Source: an uncultured Draconibacterium sp.
GTDB lineage: Bacteria; Bacteroidota; Bacteroidia; Bacteroidales; Prolixibacteraceae
DNA: 64,000 nt
Assembly: GCF_913060805.1 (NCBI RefSeq)
Contig: NZ_CAJXTC010000004.1
Span: 160,235 to 224,234, forward strand
Direction of reading: 5' to 3'
Below, piece by piece: positions 43,437-51,578 of the stretch (positions are counted from its first letter, which is position 1; each line of letters starts with the position of its first letter). A program made the position numbers and the translations under genes. Below the pieces are notes generated by a model. It ran no database searches and had not been told where the DNA came from. It saw only the letters and a list, made by a program, of their open reading frames with translations.

Positions 43437-43967
43437 ATGGCAACAAAAAATACATATCGCATATTAATCTGGGTAATTGTAATTCTGGCAGCCACAAACC
43501 TGTCGATGGGAATTTCGTTCTGGTACCACAAACAGCAGGATAAAAAAGCTACAGAAGAACAACAACAGGTTGAGATGCCTTCGGAACAACGGACGCGTTT
43601 TTTCCGCGAGCAACTGAACTTGCAACCCGACCAGGTAGAATCGTTTAGGGAATTGAATAGAAGCTACAACCGGAGTGCACGCCGGATATCAGATCAGCTT
43701 ACGCTTCTTCGAATTGAAATGGTGGAGGAAATGGGAAAAGCCGAGGCTGACACCACAAAACTTCATTCGATTTCAAGCGAAATTGGAGAAATGCACAAAA
43801 CCTTAAAGGATTTAACTGCAGATTACTATCTCGATATGAAAGCAGTTTGCGATGCGAACCAGCAGGAGAAATTGAAAGAAATTTTCCTGTCGATGACAAA
43901 ATCAAAAGAAGATGTTTCGTTGCCTCAACGTGGCGGCCGACGCTACGGGCGACAGAATAGAGAGTAA
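43437..43967 (+). CDS. Spy/CpxP-like periplasmic heavy-metal sensor protein
   Basis: A 176-residue protein with an N-terminal signal or anchor (about 8-27) and a helical Spy/CpxP/CnrX-like domain: RTRFFREQLNLQPDQVESFRELNRSYNR, then HKTLKDLTADYYLDMKAVCDANQQEKLKEIF. Relatives bind misfolded proteins or metals in the periplasm. The C terminus is basic (RGGRRYGRQNRE). It is translationally coupled to the anti-sigma gene, so it probably acts as a periplasmic modulator of the sigma system. Confidence 0.85.
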   Translation: MATKNTYRILIWVIVILAATNLSMGISFWYHKQQDKKATEEQQQVEMPSEQRTRFFREQLNLQPDQVESFRELNRSYNRSARRISDQLTLLRIEMVEEMGKAEADTTKLHSISSEIGEMHKTLKDLTADYYLDMKAVCDANQQEKLKEIFLSMTKSKEDVSLPQRGGRRYGRQNRE

Positions 43968-43989
43968 ATAACGATTAAATATTAAAACA

Positions 43990-44553
43990 ATGAAAACTAG
44001 CAAGTTAATTAACGTTGCCTGGGTGTTCTTTGCCCTGGTGTTAACAACAACAACCGTATTTGCACAACGTGGAAGAAGAGCAATGCCGGTACAAAACAAT
44101 CAGAATCTTCCTTGTTTGACTCAGATTTCAGATCTGACAGAGGAACAGGAAACAGGCATTCAGGAACTCGAAGCCAGTCATCAGAAGACGATGGATGAGT
44201 TACGTGAACAACGCCGATCAACTGTAAACGCTGTTGAGAAAAGCGAAATAAGAACGGAAATGCTAAAAAATGTGGAGGCACACCGCAACGAGGTGAAGTC
44301 GCTTTTAACTGAAGAGCAGCAAGTTCAATACGATCGGCTTCAGGCTTATGGTGGCTACGGACGAAATCAGAATGTAGGAAGAGGTAATGGAAATGGCCGC
44401 GGAAATTTTGCCCGTGGAAATGGTGGCAGAGCAGCCTACGCAAATAACAATGGCCGCGGAAATCGGGGAAACAATAATTGGTGCAGCGGCAATGGCAACT
44501 ATCGGAATAATAGTGGAAGAGGAGTTAATTGCCGACGTGCAACAGGAATTTAA
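43990..44553 (+). CDS. LTxxQ-type secreted protein with Gly/Asn/Arg-rich tail
   Basis: A 187-residue exported protein (signal to TVFAQ). Two LTEEQ helices (SDLTEEQETGIQELEASHQK and SLLTEEQQVQYDRLQAY) mark it as a short Spy/CpxP-like protein. From about residue 117 the sequence is low-complexity, made of GRGNGNGRG, NNNGRGNRGNNN and similar runs. It lies 22 bp after the Spy-like gene and belongs to the same operon. The tail could bind nucleic acid, metal or the cell wall; none of this is shown. Confidence 0.78.
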   Translation: MKTSKLINVAWVFFALVLTTTTVFAQRGRRAMPVQNNQNLPCLTQISDLTEEQETGIQELEASHQKTMDELREQRRSTVNAVEKSEIRTEMLKNVEAHRNEVKSLLTEEQQVQYDRLQAYGGYGRNQNVGRGNGNGRGNFARGNGGRAAYANNNGRGNRGNNNWCSGNGNYRNNSGRGVNCRRATGI

Positions 44554-44607
44554 GTGAATAAATAATTGAGGATAGAAATAAATTAAGTTGAACTAAAATT
44601 TAGAGAA

Positions 44608-45396
44608 ATGAAAAGGATTAAAACAATTGCAGTAATGGTAGCAGCGGGAGCATTATTTTTTACGTCCTGCTCGGAAACAGAAGGAATTGATGAATCGTTG
44701 GTTTTGGCCGACAAAAGTGTAGAACTGGCTGCGATATGCCAGGACAGCTGTACTTTCGATGAACATCTAACTGACGCAGATATTGAAGGATTGCTGTTGA
44801 TGCGAGAGGAGGAAAAACTGGCTCACAATGTTTATATGCATTTTTACGGGCTGTACGGCCAGCAGCTATTTTTGAATATTGCCAACAGCGAACAAAGCCA
44901 CATGGATGCAGTGCTTGTGTTGCTTGACGGATATGGAATTGAAGATCCGGCGCTTGATGGCGAAGGTGTATTTTCAAACCAAACCCTGGCAGAATTGTAT
45001 GCTCAGCTTATTGAAAAAGGATCTGCAAGTTTGGCTGAAGCGCTAACTGTTGGTGCAACAATAGAAGATTTGGACATTGCTGATTTACAAGATCAGTTGG
45101 ATGAAACAGCAAACACTGATATCATCCGCGTTTACGAAAACCTGCTGAAAGGTTCGGAAAACCACATGCGTGGATTCGTTCGAAACCTGGAAGCACTTGG
45201 CGAATCTTACATTCCACAGTTTATTTCTGTAGAAGAATATGAAGCTATTCTTGCTGCATCAAATTCGATGGGTTATGGTGCCGGCGGTCAGGGAATGGGT
45301 AACGGCGGTCAAGGTTATGGTAATGGTGGACAAGGTTATGGTAATGGTGGACAAGGCTACGGTCAGGGAGGCTACCGAAACGGACAAAACAAATAG
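44608..45396 (+). CDS. DUF2202 (ferritin-like) lipoprotein with Gly-rich repeat tail
   Basis: A 262-residue lipoprotein (signal ending FFTSC, Cys21). The DUF2202 domain (about 52-215) has the ferritin-like helix LLLMREEEKLAHNVYMHFY (Glu and His residues at 67-73 are candidate iron ligands) and SEQSHMDAVLVLL. The C terminus is made of repeats GGQGYGNGGQGYGNG, encoded by a 21-bp tandem repeat. DUF2202 proteins are thought to bind metals. It is the last gene of the ECF cluster. Confidence 0.85.
   Translation: MKRIKTIAVMVAAGALFFTSCSETEGIDESLVLADKSVELAAICQDSCTFDEHLTDADIEGLLLMREEEKLAHNVYMHFYGLYGQQLFLNIANSEQSHMDAVLVLLDGYGIEDPALDGEGVFSNQTLAELYAQLIEKGSASLAEALTVGATIEDLDIADLQDQLDETANTDIIRVYENLLKGSENHMRGFVRNLEALGESYIPQFISVEEYEAILAASNSMGYGAGGQGMGNGGQGYGNGGQGYGNGGQGYGQGGYRNGQNK
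45284..45369 (+). repeat. 21-bp tandem repeat encoding GGQGYGN
   Basis: About four in-frame copies of a 21-bp unit (GGTGGACAAGGTTATGGTAA with variants) near the 3' end of the DUF2202 gene. The copies differ by a few silent changes. Copy number could vary by slippage without a frameshift. Confidence 0.7.
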
Positions 45397-45419
45397 AACC
45401 ATTATTAAAAACACAGAGT

Positions 45420-45476
45420 TAACCGGAAACGGTTATTGATGATCAGGAGGCTGTCTTTTTTAAGGCAGCCTTTTTT
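45420..45476 (+). terminator. GNRA hairpin followed by intrinsic terminator of the ECF operon
   Basis: TAACCG (45420-45425), GAAA loop and CGGTTA (45430-45435) form a 6-bp GNRA hairpin. The terminator stem AGGCTGTC (45448-45455) / GGCAGCCT (45464-45471) with a T run follows. Confidence 0.7.
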
Positions 45477-45563
45477 GTTTACCGGCATTTTTTTATTCAA
45501 AGCCCTTTTTTTAGGGGTGTTCTTCACGTAAGTATTAAAAATCGGACGAAAATGTACCGTACG

Positions 45564-45594
45564 TTTACATTATTGCTAATAAAGTATAAATTTG
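45564..45594 (+). promoter_or_regulatory. asnS promoter TTTA-N19-TAAATTTG
   Basis: TTTA (45564-45567), 19 bp, TAAATTTG (45587-45594), the second an exact -7 box. The start codon is 76 bp downstream. A partly palindromic TGTACCGTACGTTTACA overlaps the -33 element. Confidence 0.7.
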
Positions 45595-45669
45595 TAAGCT
45601 CAAATTTCGAAAAGTTAAAAGGCTGTAAAAAGCCAAAACAGACAAATTAAAGGCAGAAAATTATACATC

Positions 45670-47106
45670 ATGGCACGTTTGAAAATTAAAGAGATTCTGA
45701 AGAATGGAGAAACAGGCAGCGAAGTAGTTGCCAAAGGTTGGGTGAGAACAAAGCGCGGAAGTAAAAACGTAAATTTTATTGCGCTGAATGACGGATCTAC
45801 AATTCATAATCTTCAGGTGGTAGTTGATGTTGCAAGTTTTGACGAAGAATTATTACACAAGATAACTACCGGAGCCGCAATTGCCGTTTCGGGAGAATTG
45901 GTAGAATCGGCAGGAAGTGGCCAAAGTGTTGAGTTGAATGCAAAATCGATTGATTTGCTGGGAGCTGCCGATCCGGAAAAATATCCGATACAGCCGAAGA
46001 AACACTCGCTGGAGTTCTTGCGCGAAAATGCACACTTGCGTTTCCGTACCAATACATTTAGTGCGGTATTTCGTATCCGCCACGCAATGGCTTTTGCCAT
46101 TCATAAATATTTTAACGAAAAAGGTTTTAACTACCTGCACACACCAATTGTAACAGCTAGTGATGCAGAGGGAGCCGGACAAATGTTCCGCGTTTCAACA
46201 CTCGATCCAAAAAATCCGCCGTTAACCGAAGAGGGTGAGGTTGATTACAGCCAGGACTTTTTCGGCCGTGCTACCAACCTAACCGTTTCCGGTCAGCTGG
46301 AAGGTGAGTTGGGTGCGTTGGCATTGGGCGAGATTTATACTTTCGGACCAACATTCCGTGCCGAGAATTCGAATACAACACGTCACCTTGCTGAGTTTTG
46401 GATGATCGAACCTGAAATGGCTTTTTACGATCTGAAAGACAACATGGATTTGGCAGAAGAATTCCTGAAATACTGTATTCAATATGCTTTGGATAACTGC
46501 ATGGATGATCTGAAATTCCTAGCAGATCGTTTAAAGCAGGAAGAGAAAAATAAACCGCAAGATCAGCGTTCGATGGATTTGATCGAGAAGCTGGAGTTTG
46601 TGTTGAAAAACGATTTCATACGTTTGCCATACACCGAAGCGATCGATGTACTGAAAAACTCGAAACCCTATAAAAAGAAAAAGTTCCAGTTCCCGGTTGA
46701 CTGGGGTGTTGACCTGCAAAGCGAGCACGAGCGTTACCTGGTAGAGAAACACTTTAAGTGCCCGGTAATTCTTACCGATTATCCGAAAGACATTAAAGCG
46801 TTCTACATGAAACAGAACGACGACGGTAAAACAGTTGGCGCAATGGATGTGTTGTTCCCGGGTATTGGTGAAATTATCGGTGGTTCGCAGCGTGAGGAAG
46901 ACCTTGAGAAGCTGACTACCCGTATGGAAGAAATGGATATTCCGGCCGAAGAAATGTGGTGGTATTTAGATACCCGTCGTTTTGGTTCGGTTGTGCACAG
47001 TGGCTTTGGCCTTGGCTTCGAGCGCCTTATGCTTTTTGTTACCGGAATGGGCAACATCCGCGACGTTATCGCCTTTCCGCGTGCACCGAAAAATGCTGAA
47101 TTTTGA
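45670..47106 (+). CDS. asnS: Asparaginyl-tRNA synthetase
   Basis: A 478-residue class IIb aminoacyl-tRNA synthetase that charges tRNA-Asn. The N-terminal OB-fold anticodon-binding domain (about 1-110, [26 protein letters not shown]) is followed by the catalytic domain with motif 2 ([25 protein letters not shown]) and motif 3 ([22 protein letters not shown]). The features distinguish it from AspRS, including the absence of the AspRS insertion and the [19 protein letters not shown] segment. It is transcribed from its own promoter and is followed 64 bp later by rpoN. Confidence 0.96.
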   Translation: MARLKIKEILKNGETGSEVVAKGWVRTKRGSKNVNFIALNDGSTIHNLQVVVDVASFDEELLHKITTGAAIAVSGELVESAGSGQSVELNAKSIDLLGAADPEKYPIQPKKHSLEFLRENAHLRFRTNTFSAVFRIRHAMAFAIHKYFNEKGFNYLHTPIVTASDAEGAGQMFRVSTLDPKNPPLTEEGEVDYSQDFFGRATNLTVSGQLEGELGALALGEIYTFGPTFRAENSNTTRHLAEFWMIEPEMAFYDLKDNMDLAEEFLKYCIQYALDNCMDDLKFLADRLKQEEKNKPQDQRSMDLIEKLEFVLKNDFIRLPYTEAIDVLKNSKPYKKKKFQFPVDWGVDLQSEHERYLVEKHFKCPVILTDYPKDIKAFYMKQNDDGKTVGAMDVLFPGIGEIIGGSQREEDLEKLTTRMEEMDIPAEEMWWYLDTRRFGSVVHSGFGLGFERLMLFVTGMGNIRDVIAFPRAPKNAEF

Positions 47107-47170
47107 TGGTGTAATTTAGAAAAGCTACTCCGAAAAAAATGTTATTTTTACGGAGGTAACAATTGGGATT

Positions 47171-48622
47171 ATGGAGCAAAAACTATCATTACAACAGAAG
47201 CTGCTCCAAAAGTTATCACCTCAGCAAATTCAGGTGATCAAACTTTTGGAAATCCCAACTATGCAACTCGAGCAGCGGATCAAAAAGGAGCTGGAAGAAA
47301 ATCCGGTTTTGGAATTGGAATCGGATAATCCCTCGTCGGTTGACGACCAAATGGATGACGGTCAGGATAATAACTCGGACATTGACAACGAAGAGTTTTC
47401 GATGGATGATTATTACGAGGATGAGGAAATTCCAACCTACAAGTTAAACGTAAATAATTATTCGAAAGACGATAAATACATCGATGTGCCTTTTTCGGTA
47501 GGTACAAGTTTTCACGAATTTTTGAATGAACAACTGGGGCTGGCCGATTTAGATGATGAGGAGCAGCAACTGGCCGAATATATTATCGGCAACATTGATG
47601 ACGACGGATACCTCCGACGCGATTTAATGGCCATCAGCGACGATCTGGCCTTTAATATGAACCTCGATGTTCCGGAGGAAAAACTGGAGAAGATCTTACT
47701 GGCTATTCAGGAATTTGATCCACCGGGAATTGCTGCCCGCGATTTACGCGAATGTTTGTTGTTGCAACTCGAACGGAAAGAGAGCAAGGAATTTCAATTG
47801 GCAAAAACCATTGTAAAGGACTATTTCCAGGAGTTTACAAAAAAGCATTACGACAAAATCAGATCGAAACTGGAGCTTACGGATGAGGAGCTGAAAAAAG
47901 GTATCGACGAGGTACTGAAACTAAATCCAAAGCCGGGAAGCTCGTACAGTAATCCGCTAAATAAATCGAATCAGCATATTGTTCCCGATTTTATTCTGGA
48001 GTTGGTTGACGGCGAATTGAGTTTGTCATTAAACCAACGTAATGTTCCGGAGCTAAAAATCAACGATACCTACACGGAAATGCTGCGAACCATGAGTCAA
48101 AACCAGAAGGCGCAAAAAACCGACAAAGAGGCGGTAACTTTTGTGAAACAAAAACTGGATTCGGCAAAATGGTTTATCGATGCGATTCACCAGCGGCAAA
48201 CTACTTTGTTGCTTACTATGTCGGAGATCATCAGCTTTCAGAAAGAGTATTTTCAGGAAGGCGACGAAACAAAACTTCGTCCGATGATCTTGAAAGATAT
48301 TGCCGAAAGAACAGGACTCGATATTTCAACCATATCAAGGGTTTCGAACAGTAAATACATTCAAACGCATTTTGGAATTTACCCGCTTAAGTATTTCTTT
48401 TCCGAAGGTTTGGCAAAAGATGACGGGGAAGAGGTTTCAACACGCGAAATTAAAAAGATTCTGCAGGAATGTATTGAGGGCGAGGACAAACGCAAGCCTT
48501 TAACCGACGAGAAACTGGCGAAGATCCTCAAAGAGAAATCGTACAATATTGCGCGAAGAACAGTTGCAAAATACCGCGAGCAGATGGGAATATCGGTAGC
48601 TCGTTTACGAAAAGAATTATAA
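47171..48622 (+). CDS. rpoN: RNA polymerase sigma-54 factor
   Basis: A 483-residue sigma-54. The N-terminal Gln/Leu-rich region I (LSLQQKLLQKLSPQQIQVIKLLEIP) interacts with enhancer-binding activators. An acidic region II follows (about 50-90), then the core-binding region and a helix-turn-helix, and the RpoN box ARRTVAKYREQM near residues 460-471. It should recognise -24/-12 promoters. The preceding asnS gap is 64 bp, and the following membrane-protein gene starts one base after the stop codon, so they are coupled. No enhancer-binding activator is encoded nearby. Confidence 0.96.
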   Translation: MEQKLSLQQKLLQKLSPQQIQVIKLLEIPTMQLEQRIKKELEENPVLELESDNPSSVDDQMDDGQDNNSDIDNEEFSMDDYYEDEEIPTYKLNVNNYSKDDKYIDVPFSVGTSFHEFLNEQLGLADLDDEEQQLAEYIIGNIDDDGYLRRDLMAISDDLAFNMNLDVPEEKLEKILLAIQEFDPPGIAARDLRECLLLQLERKESKEFQLAKTIVKDYFQEFTKKHYDKIRSKLELTDEELKKGIDEVLKLNPKPGSSYSNPLNKSNQHIVPDFILELVDGELSLSLNQRNVPELKINDTYTEMLRTMSQNQKAQKTDKEAVTFVKQKLDSAKWFIDAIHQRQTTLLLTMSEIISFQKEYFQEGDETKLRPMILKDIAERTGLDISTISRVSNSKYIQTHFGIYPLKYFFSEGLAKDDGEEVSTREIKKILQECIEGEDKRKPLTDEKLAKILKEKSYNIARRTVAKYREQMGISVARLRKEL

Positions 48623-48623
48623 G

Positions 48624-49229
48624 ATGTCGGAGAAAATAGCGAGGATAATATCTATAATATTTCATCCGGTATTGATTCCGACGATCGGCATGTTTCTGCT
48701 CTTGCATTCCGGATTTTATTTCGAATTACTTTTATGGGAAGCCAAACGTTTTGTGCTGTTGGTAGTGTTTTTCACTACCTGTATTTTGCCTTTGCTTTCG
48801 GTGGCAGTGCTTTCGTTAAATCCGCGTTTTAATGTAAATATGCCCAATAGCCGCGACCGAATGATTCCATTATTGAGTGCCTCGGTTTTCTATTACCTGG
48901 GATTTATTTTATTACGAAAAGTACAGGCTGTTCCCGAGTTTAAACTGTTTATGCTGGCTTCGGTGCTGGTGCTTGTTGTGTTACTTATTGTTTCGCTAAA
49001 ATGGAAGATCAGCAACCACATGGCAGCCATTGGTGGTTTAAGCGGAACTTTGTTTGCGCTATCTTTCCGAAGCGGGGTTAACCCGGTTTATTCGGTTTTA
49101 ATTGTTGTGCTGTTGTCGGGATTAATCGGAACTGCACGGCTTATTTTGGGTAAACACGATTTGAAACAAATTATTGCCGGATACGGACTTGGTTTTATTG
49201 TACTTTACCTGGTGCTTTATTTTGTGTGA
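48624..49229 (+). CDS. PAP2-like integral membrane protein
   Basis: A 201-residue membrane protein with about six helices. It resembles the PAP2/phosphatase fold only weakly: SNHMAAIGG could correspond to the SGH motif, and RLILGKHDLKQIIAGYGLG to the C-terminal catalytic block in which His and Asp/Gln are conserved. The usual KxxxxxxRP motif is not clear. It might therefore be a degenerate or divergent lipid phosphatase. Its ATG lies one base after the rpoN stop codon. Confidence 0.6.
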   Translation: MSEKIARIISIIFHPVLIPTIGMFLLLHSGFYFELLLWEAKRFVLLVVFFTTCILPLLSVAVLSLNPRFNVNMPNSRDRMIPLLSASVFYYLGFILLRKVQAVPEFKLFMLASVLVLVVLLIVSLKWKISNHMAAIGGLSGTLFALSFRSGVNPVYSVLIVVLLSGLIGTARLILGKHDLKQIIAGYGLGFIVLYLVLYFV

Positions 49230-49483
49230 GGAGCATAACATTCATAATTTCAGGTAATCCCAACGCAAATGAAAGGGAATGTAGCTAATTTACCCTCTCC
49301 CCTGTCTCTAATCCAACAATATTGAGTTTGATAATAGATTTGGTTTGCTCCACTTGTCAATCGTCCTTCCTTGCTCGCAGGGAAGGTTAAGAGGATGGGT
49401 ATAAACAGATATGGAACAGGTTATTTTTCACACAAAAAAGGGACTTAAAAAAGCCCCTTCATTCTATAATATCTTCTTCGTTG
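49230..49483. other. 254-bp intergenic region with repeat remnants
   Basis: It contains CCTTCC/GGAAGG and TACCC/GGGTA inverted pieces at about 49282-49400 that look like a degraded dispersed repeat, and the phoB-like terminator at 49434-49459. There is no coding frame. Confidence 0.45.
49434..49459 (-). terminator. Intrinsic terminator of the PhoB-like gene
   Basis: AAGGGACTT (49438-49446) pairs with AAGCCCCTT (49451-49459) with one G-T pair. On the minus strand a T run follows (complement of the A run 49434-49439). It is 24 bp past the stop codon. Confidence 0.7.
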
Positions 49484-50182
49484 TTATTCAACAAATTTAT
49501 AACCAATTCCTTTGAGCGTTTTAATATGCTCGTTGCCAATTTTTTCGCGTAGTTTGCGAATGTGCACGTCGATTGTTCTGTCGCCAACCACAACGTTTTC
49601 GCCCCAAACCGAATAGTAAATCTCCTCGCGGGTGAATACTTTTCCCGGTTTCGAAACCAAAAGCGAAAGCAATTCAAATTCTTTTCTTGGCAAAATCATT
49701 TCGTTGTCGCCAATACGAATAAGGTAGCGTTCTTTGTCAATAAGCAGGTTGCCAATTGTTACGGTGTTGCTGTCAACCACTTCAACAGGTTGCGTAGCTT
49801 CGCCGGTACGTTTTAGCAAGGCTTTTACGCGACTAACCAAAACTTTTGGGCGAACAGGTTTCGTGATGTAATCGTCGGCTCCGGCCTCAAAACCTGCAAT
49901 TTGCGAATAGTCTTCGCCACGCGCAGTTAAAAAGGCAATAACGGTGCTGCTTAGTGCAGGAATTTTTCGAAGCTCCTCGCACGCGGCAATTCCATCCATT
50001 TCCGGCATCATTACGTCGAGTATAATGAGGTGGGGTACCTGTTTTTCTGCAACCTTTAAGGCTTCCACACCATTTCGGGCGGTAAATACCTCGTATCCTT
50101 CTTTTTCAAGGTTGTAACTCAGAAATTCGAGGATATCCAACTCGTCATCAACTAATAAAACTTTAAATTGATTTTCACTCAT
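49484..50182 (-). CDS. phoB: OmpR/PhoB-family response regulator
   Basis: A 232-residue response regulator. The receiver domain has the phospho-acceptor Asp56 in LIILDVMMPEMDG, Lys near 107 (TKPVRPK) and the switch Thr. The C-terminal winged helix (VVVGDRTIDVHIRKLREKIG, KTLKGIGYKF) binds direct repeats. It is next to a PhoR-like kinase and two phosphate transporter genes, so PhoB is the likely identity. The kinase gene lies upstream of it, the reverse of the usual phoB-phoR order. It has its own strong promoter. Confidence 0.88.
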   Translation of the reverse strand: MSENQFKVLLVDDELDILEFLSYNLEKEGYEVFTARNGVEALKVAEKQVPHLIILDVMMPEMDGIAACEELRKIPALSSTVIAFLTARGEDYSQIAGFEAGADDYITKPVRPKVLVSRVKALLKRTGEATQPVEVVDSNTVTIGNLLIDKERYLIRIGDNEMILPRKEFELLSLLVSKPGKVFTREEIYYSVWGENVVVGDRTIDVHIRKLREKIGNEHIKTLKGIGYKFVE

Positions 50183-50200
50183 AACATAAAATTCTTGAAC

Positions 50201-50230
50201 AAAAGTAAGTGCTACTTATTAAAGAACAAT
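50201..50230 (-). promoter_or_regulatory. Promoter of the PhoB-like gene
   Basis: On the minus strand TTG (50230-50228), 19 bp and TACTTTTG (50208-50201), an exact -7 box. The leader would be about 13 nt, so the response regulator can be expressed without the kinase. Confidence 0.65.
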
Positions 50231-50342
50231 TAACTTTCTTTTAAACAAAAAATAAACACGAAACTAAAATAGTGCTTAATCGAACCAAAATACAAATTAA
50301 TAGCCACTCTTACGTTTTTTTTTACGGAAAGTTTTGATTGGG

Positions 50343-51380
50343 CTACTTTTGCTTTTCGAGTGTAAAATTGAATGTGGTTCCCTGATCGAGCACGCTTCGT
50401 ACGTTAATAGATTGATTATGAGCTTCGATAATGTGTTTTACAATCGACAGGCCAAGTCCGGTGCCACCTTGCTCGCGCGAACGCGATTTGTCGACACGGA
50501 AGAAGCGCTCAAAAATACGTCGAAGGTCTTTTTTGTCGATACCAATTCCGTTATCGGCAACTTCAACAATTATATTGTCTTCCAAATCGTGAAACGAAAT
50601 GTTGACATAGCCATTTTCTTTACCATATTTTACCCCGTTAACGATGAGGTTGGTAATTACTTCGAGAATACGTTTTTTGTCGGCACGTACAAAAATGGGT
50701 CGATCGGGTTTGTTGATGATCTGCACCGAAATCTGGCTTTCTGATGCTTGCCAGTGTTCCATTTCAATGACTTCCTCAACGGTTTTTACAATATCAAAAC
50801 GGGTCATGTTTAGCTGTAACTCGCCCGATTCCAGTTTGGTGATCGACTCCAGATCTTCAACGATCGACACCATCCGGTCGATACTTTTTTCGGTTCGTTT
50901 CAGGTACAGCTTATTGATTTTCGGATCTTCCAGTCCACCTTCCAAAAGTGTAAGGACATACCCCTGAATATTGAAAATTGGTGTTTTTAGTTCGTGCGAT
51001 ACGTTTCCAACAAAATCTTTACGGTATTTTTCCAGCTCTTTCAGTCGTTCAATCTCCTTTAACTGCGACTTGGCCCATTCTTCAACTTCGTATTTTACGT
51101 TTAACAGCAAACTGTTCGAGTCGATTTTTTCTTCCATCTTTTTTCCGCTCAGTGGCAGATCGCGAATGGTGTTATACAACGGCCGGATTCGGTCGATAAT
51201 GTATTTTTTGATAATGTATAAAATGGAAAAATAGGCCGCCACAAAAAAGGCTGCAGTAGAAATGGTTATAACCAAAATGTTCTCGCCAAAGTAGTGTGCA
51301 AGCATTGCAATACCGAATGCCAGTAAGGTTAAAATAACCGCAACCAGTATGGCAAGAAATTTCGAAGAATATGTTCTCAT
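50343..51380 (-). CDS. phoR: PhoR-like sensor histidine kinase
   Basis: A 345-residue kinase with two membrane helices (about 8-29 and 34-60) and almost no periplasmic part. A short linker leads to the HisKA domain with the phosphorylated His129 in NVSHELKTP. The HATPase domain shows VNGVKYG, DNGIGID and GGTGLGLSIVKHIIEAH. The lack of a periplasmic sensor fits PhoR, which senses phosphate through transporter and PhoU contacts. The divergent PiT genes with PhoU-like tails are suggestive in this respect. It is 160 bp upstream of the PhoB-like gene on the same strand. Confidence 0.88.
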   Translation of the reverse strand: MRTYSSKFLAILVAVILTLLAFGIAMLAHYFGENILVITISTAAFFVAAYFSILYIIKKYIIDRIRPLYNTIRDLPLSGKKMEEKIDSNSLLLNVKYEVEEWAKSQLKEIERLKELEKYRKDFVGNVSHELKTPIFNIQGYVLTLLEGGLEDPKINKLYLKRTEKSIDRMVSIVEDLESITKLESGELQLNMTRFDIVKTVEEVIEMEHWQASESQISVQIINKPDRPIFVRADKKRILEVITNLIVNGVKYGKENGYVNISFHDLEDNIIVEVADNGIGIDKKDLRRIFERFFRVDKSRSREQGGTGLGLSIVKHIIEAHNQSINVRSVLDQGTTFNFTLEKQK

Positions 51381-51464
51381 TAATCGTGTTTTAATATTGA
51401 ATTAACCGTTATTGGTAATTCTAACGTTGCAAATTAAGGTTTCAAAGACCGTATAAAAAAGTGG

Positions 51465-51519
51465 TTATTAATTGGTTAATGGTAATTTCATGGTTAGTTA
51501 ATATTTTATTAATATTACA
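51465..51519. promoter_or_regulatory. Five 11-bp-phased TTAA-type units, candidate regulator array
   Basis: TTATTAATTGG, TTAATGGTAAT, TTCATGGTTAG, TTAATATTTTA and TTAATATTACA follow each other in exact 11-bp phase in the divergent phoR/PiT region. It could be a weak PhoB site, but the region is AT-rich and the units are degenerate. Confidence 0.35.
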
Positions 51520-51544
51520 AAACGATTAAACTTTTTACTTGCTT

Positions 51545-51552
51545 TATATTTG
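51545..51552 (+). promoter_or_regulatory. -7 box TATATTTG of the first PiT gene
   Basis: An exact TAnnTTTG match followed by CCGA; the second PiT gene has the same TTTGCCGA block. No good -33 element is present, consistent with an activator-dependent promoter. Confidence 0.5.
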
Positions 51553-51578
51553 CCGACCTTTATTAAAAATCAACATAA

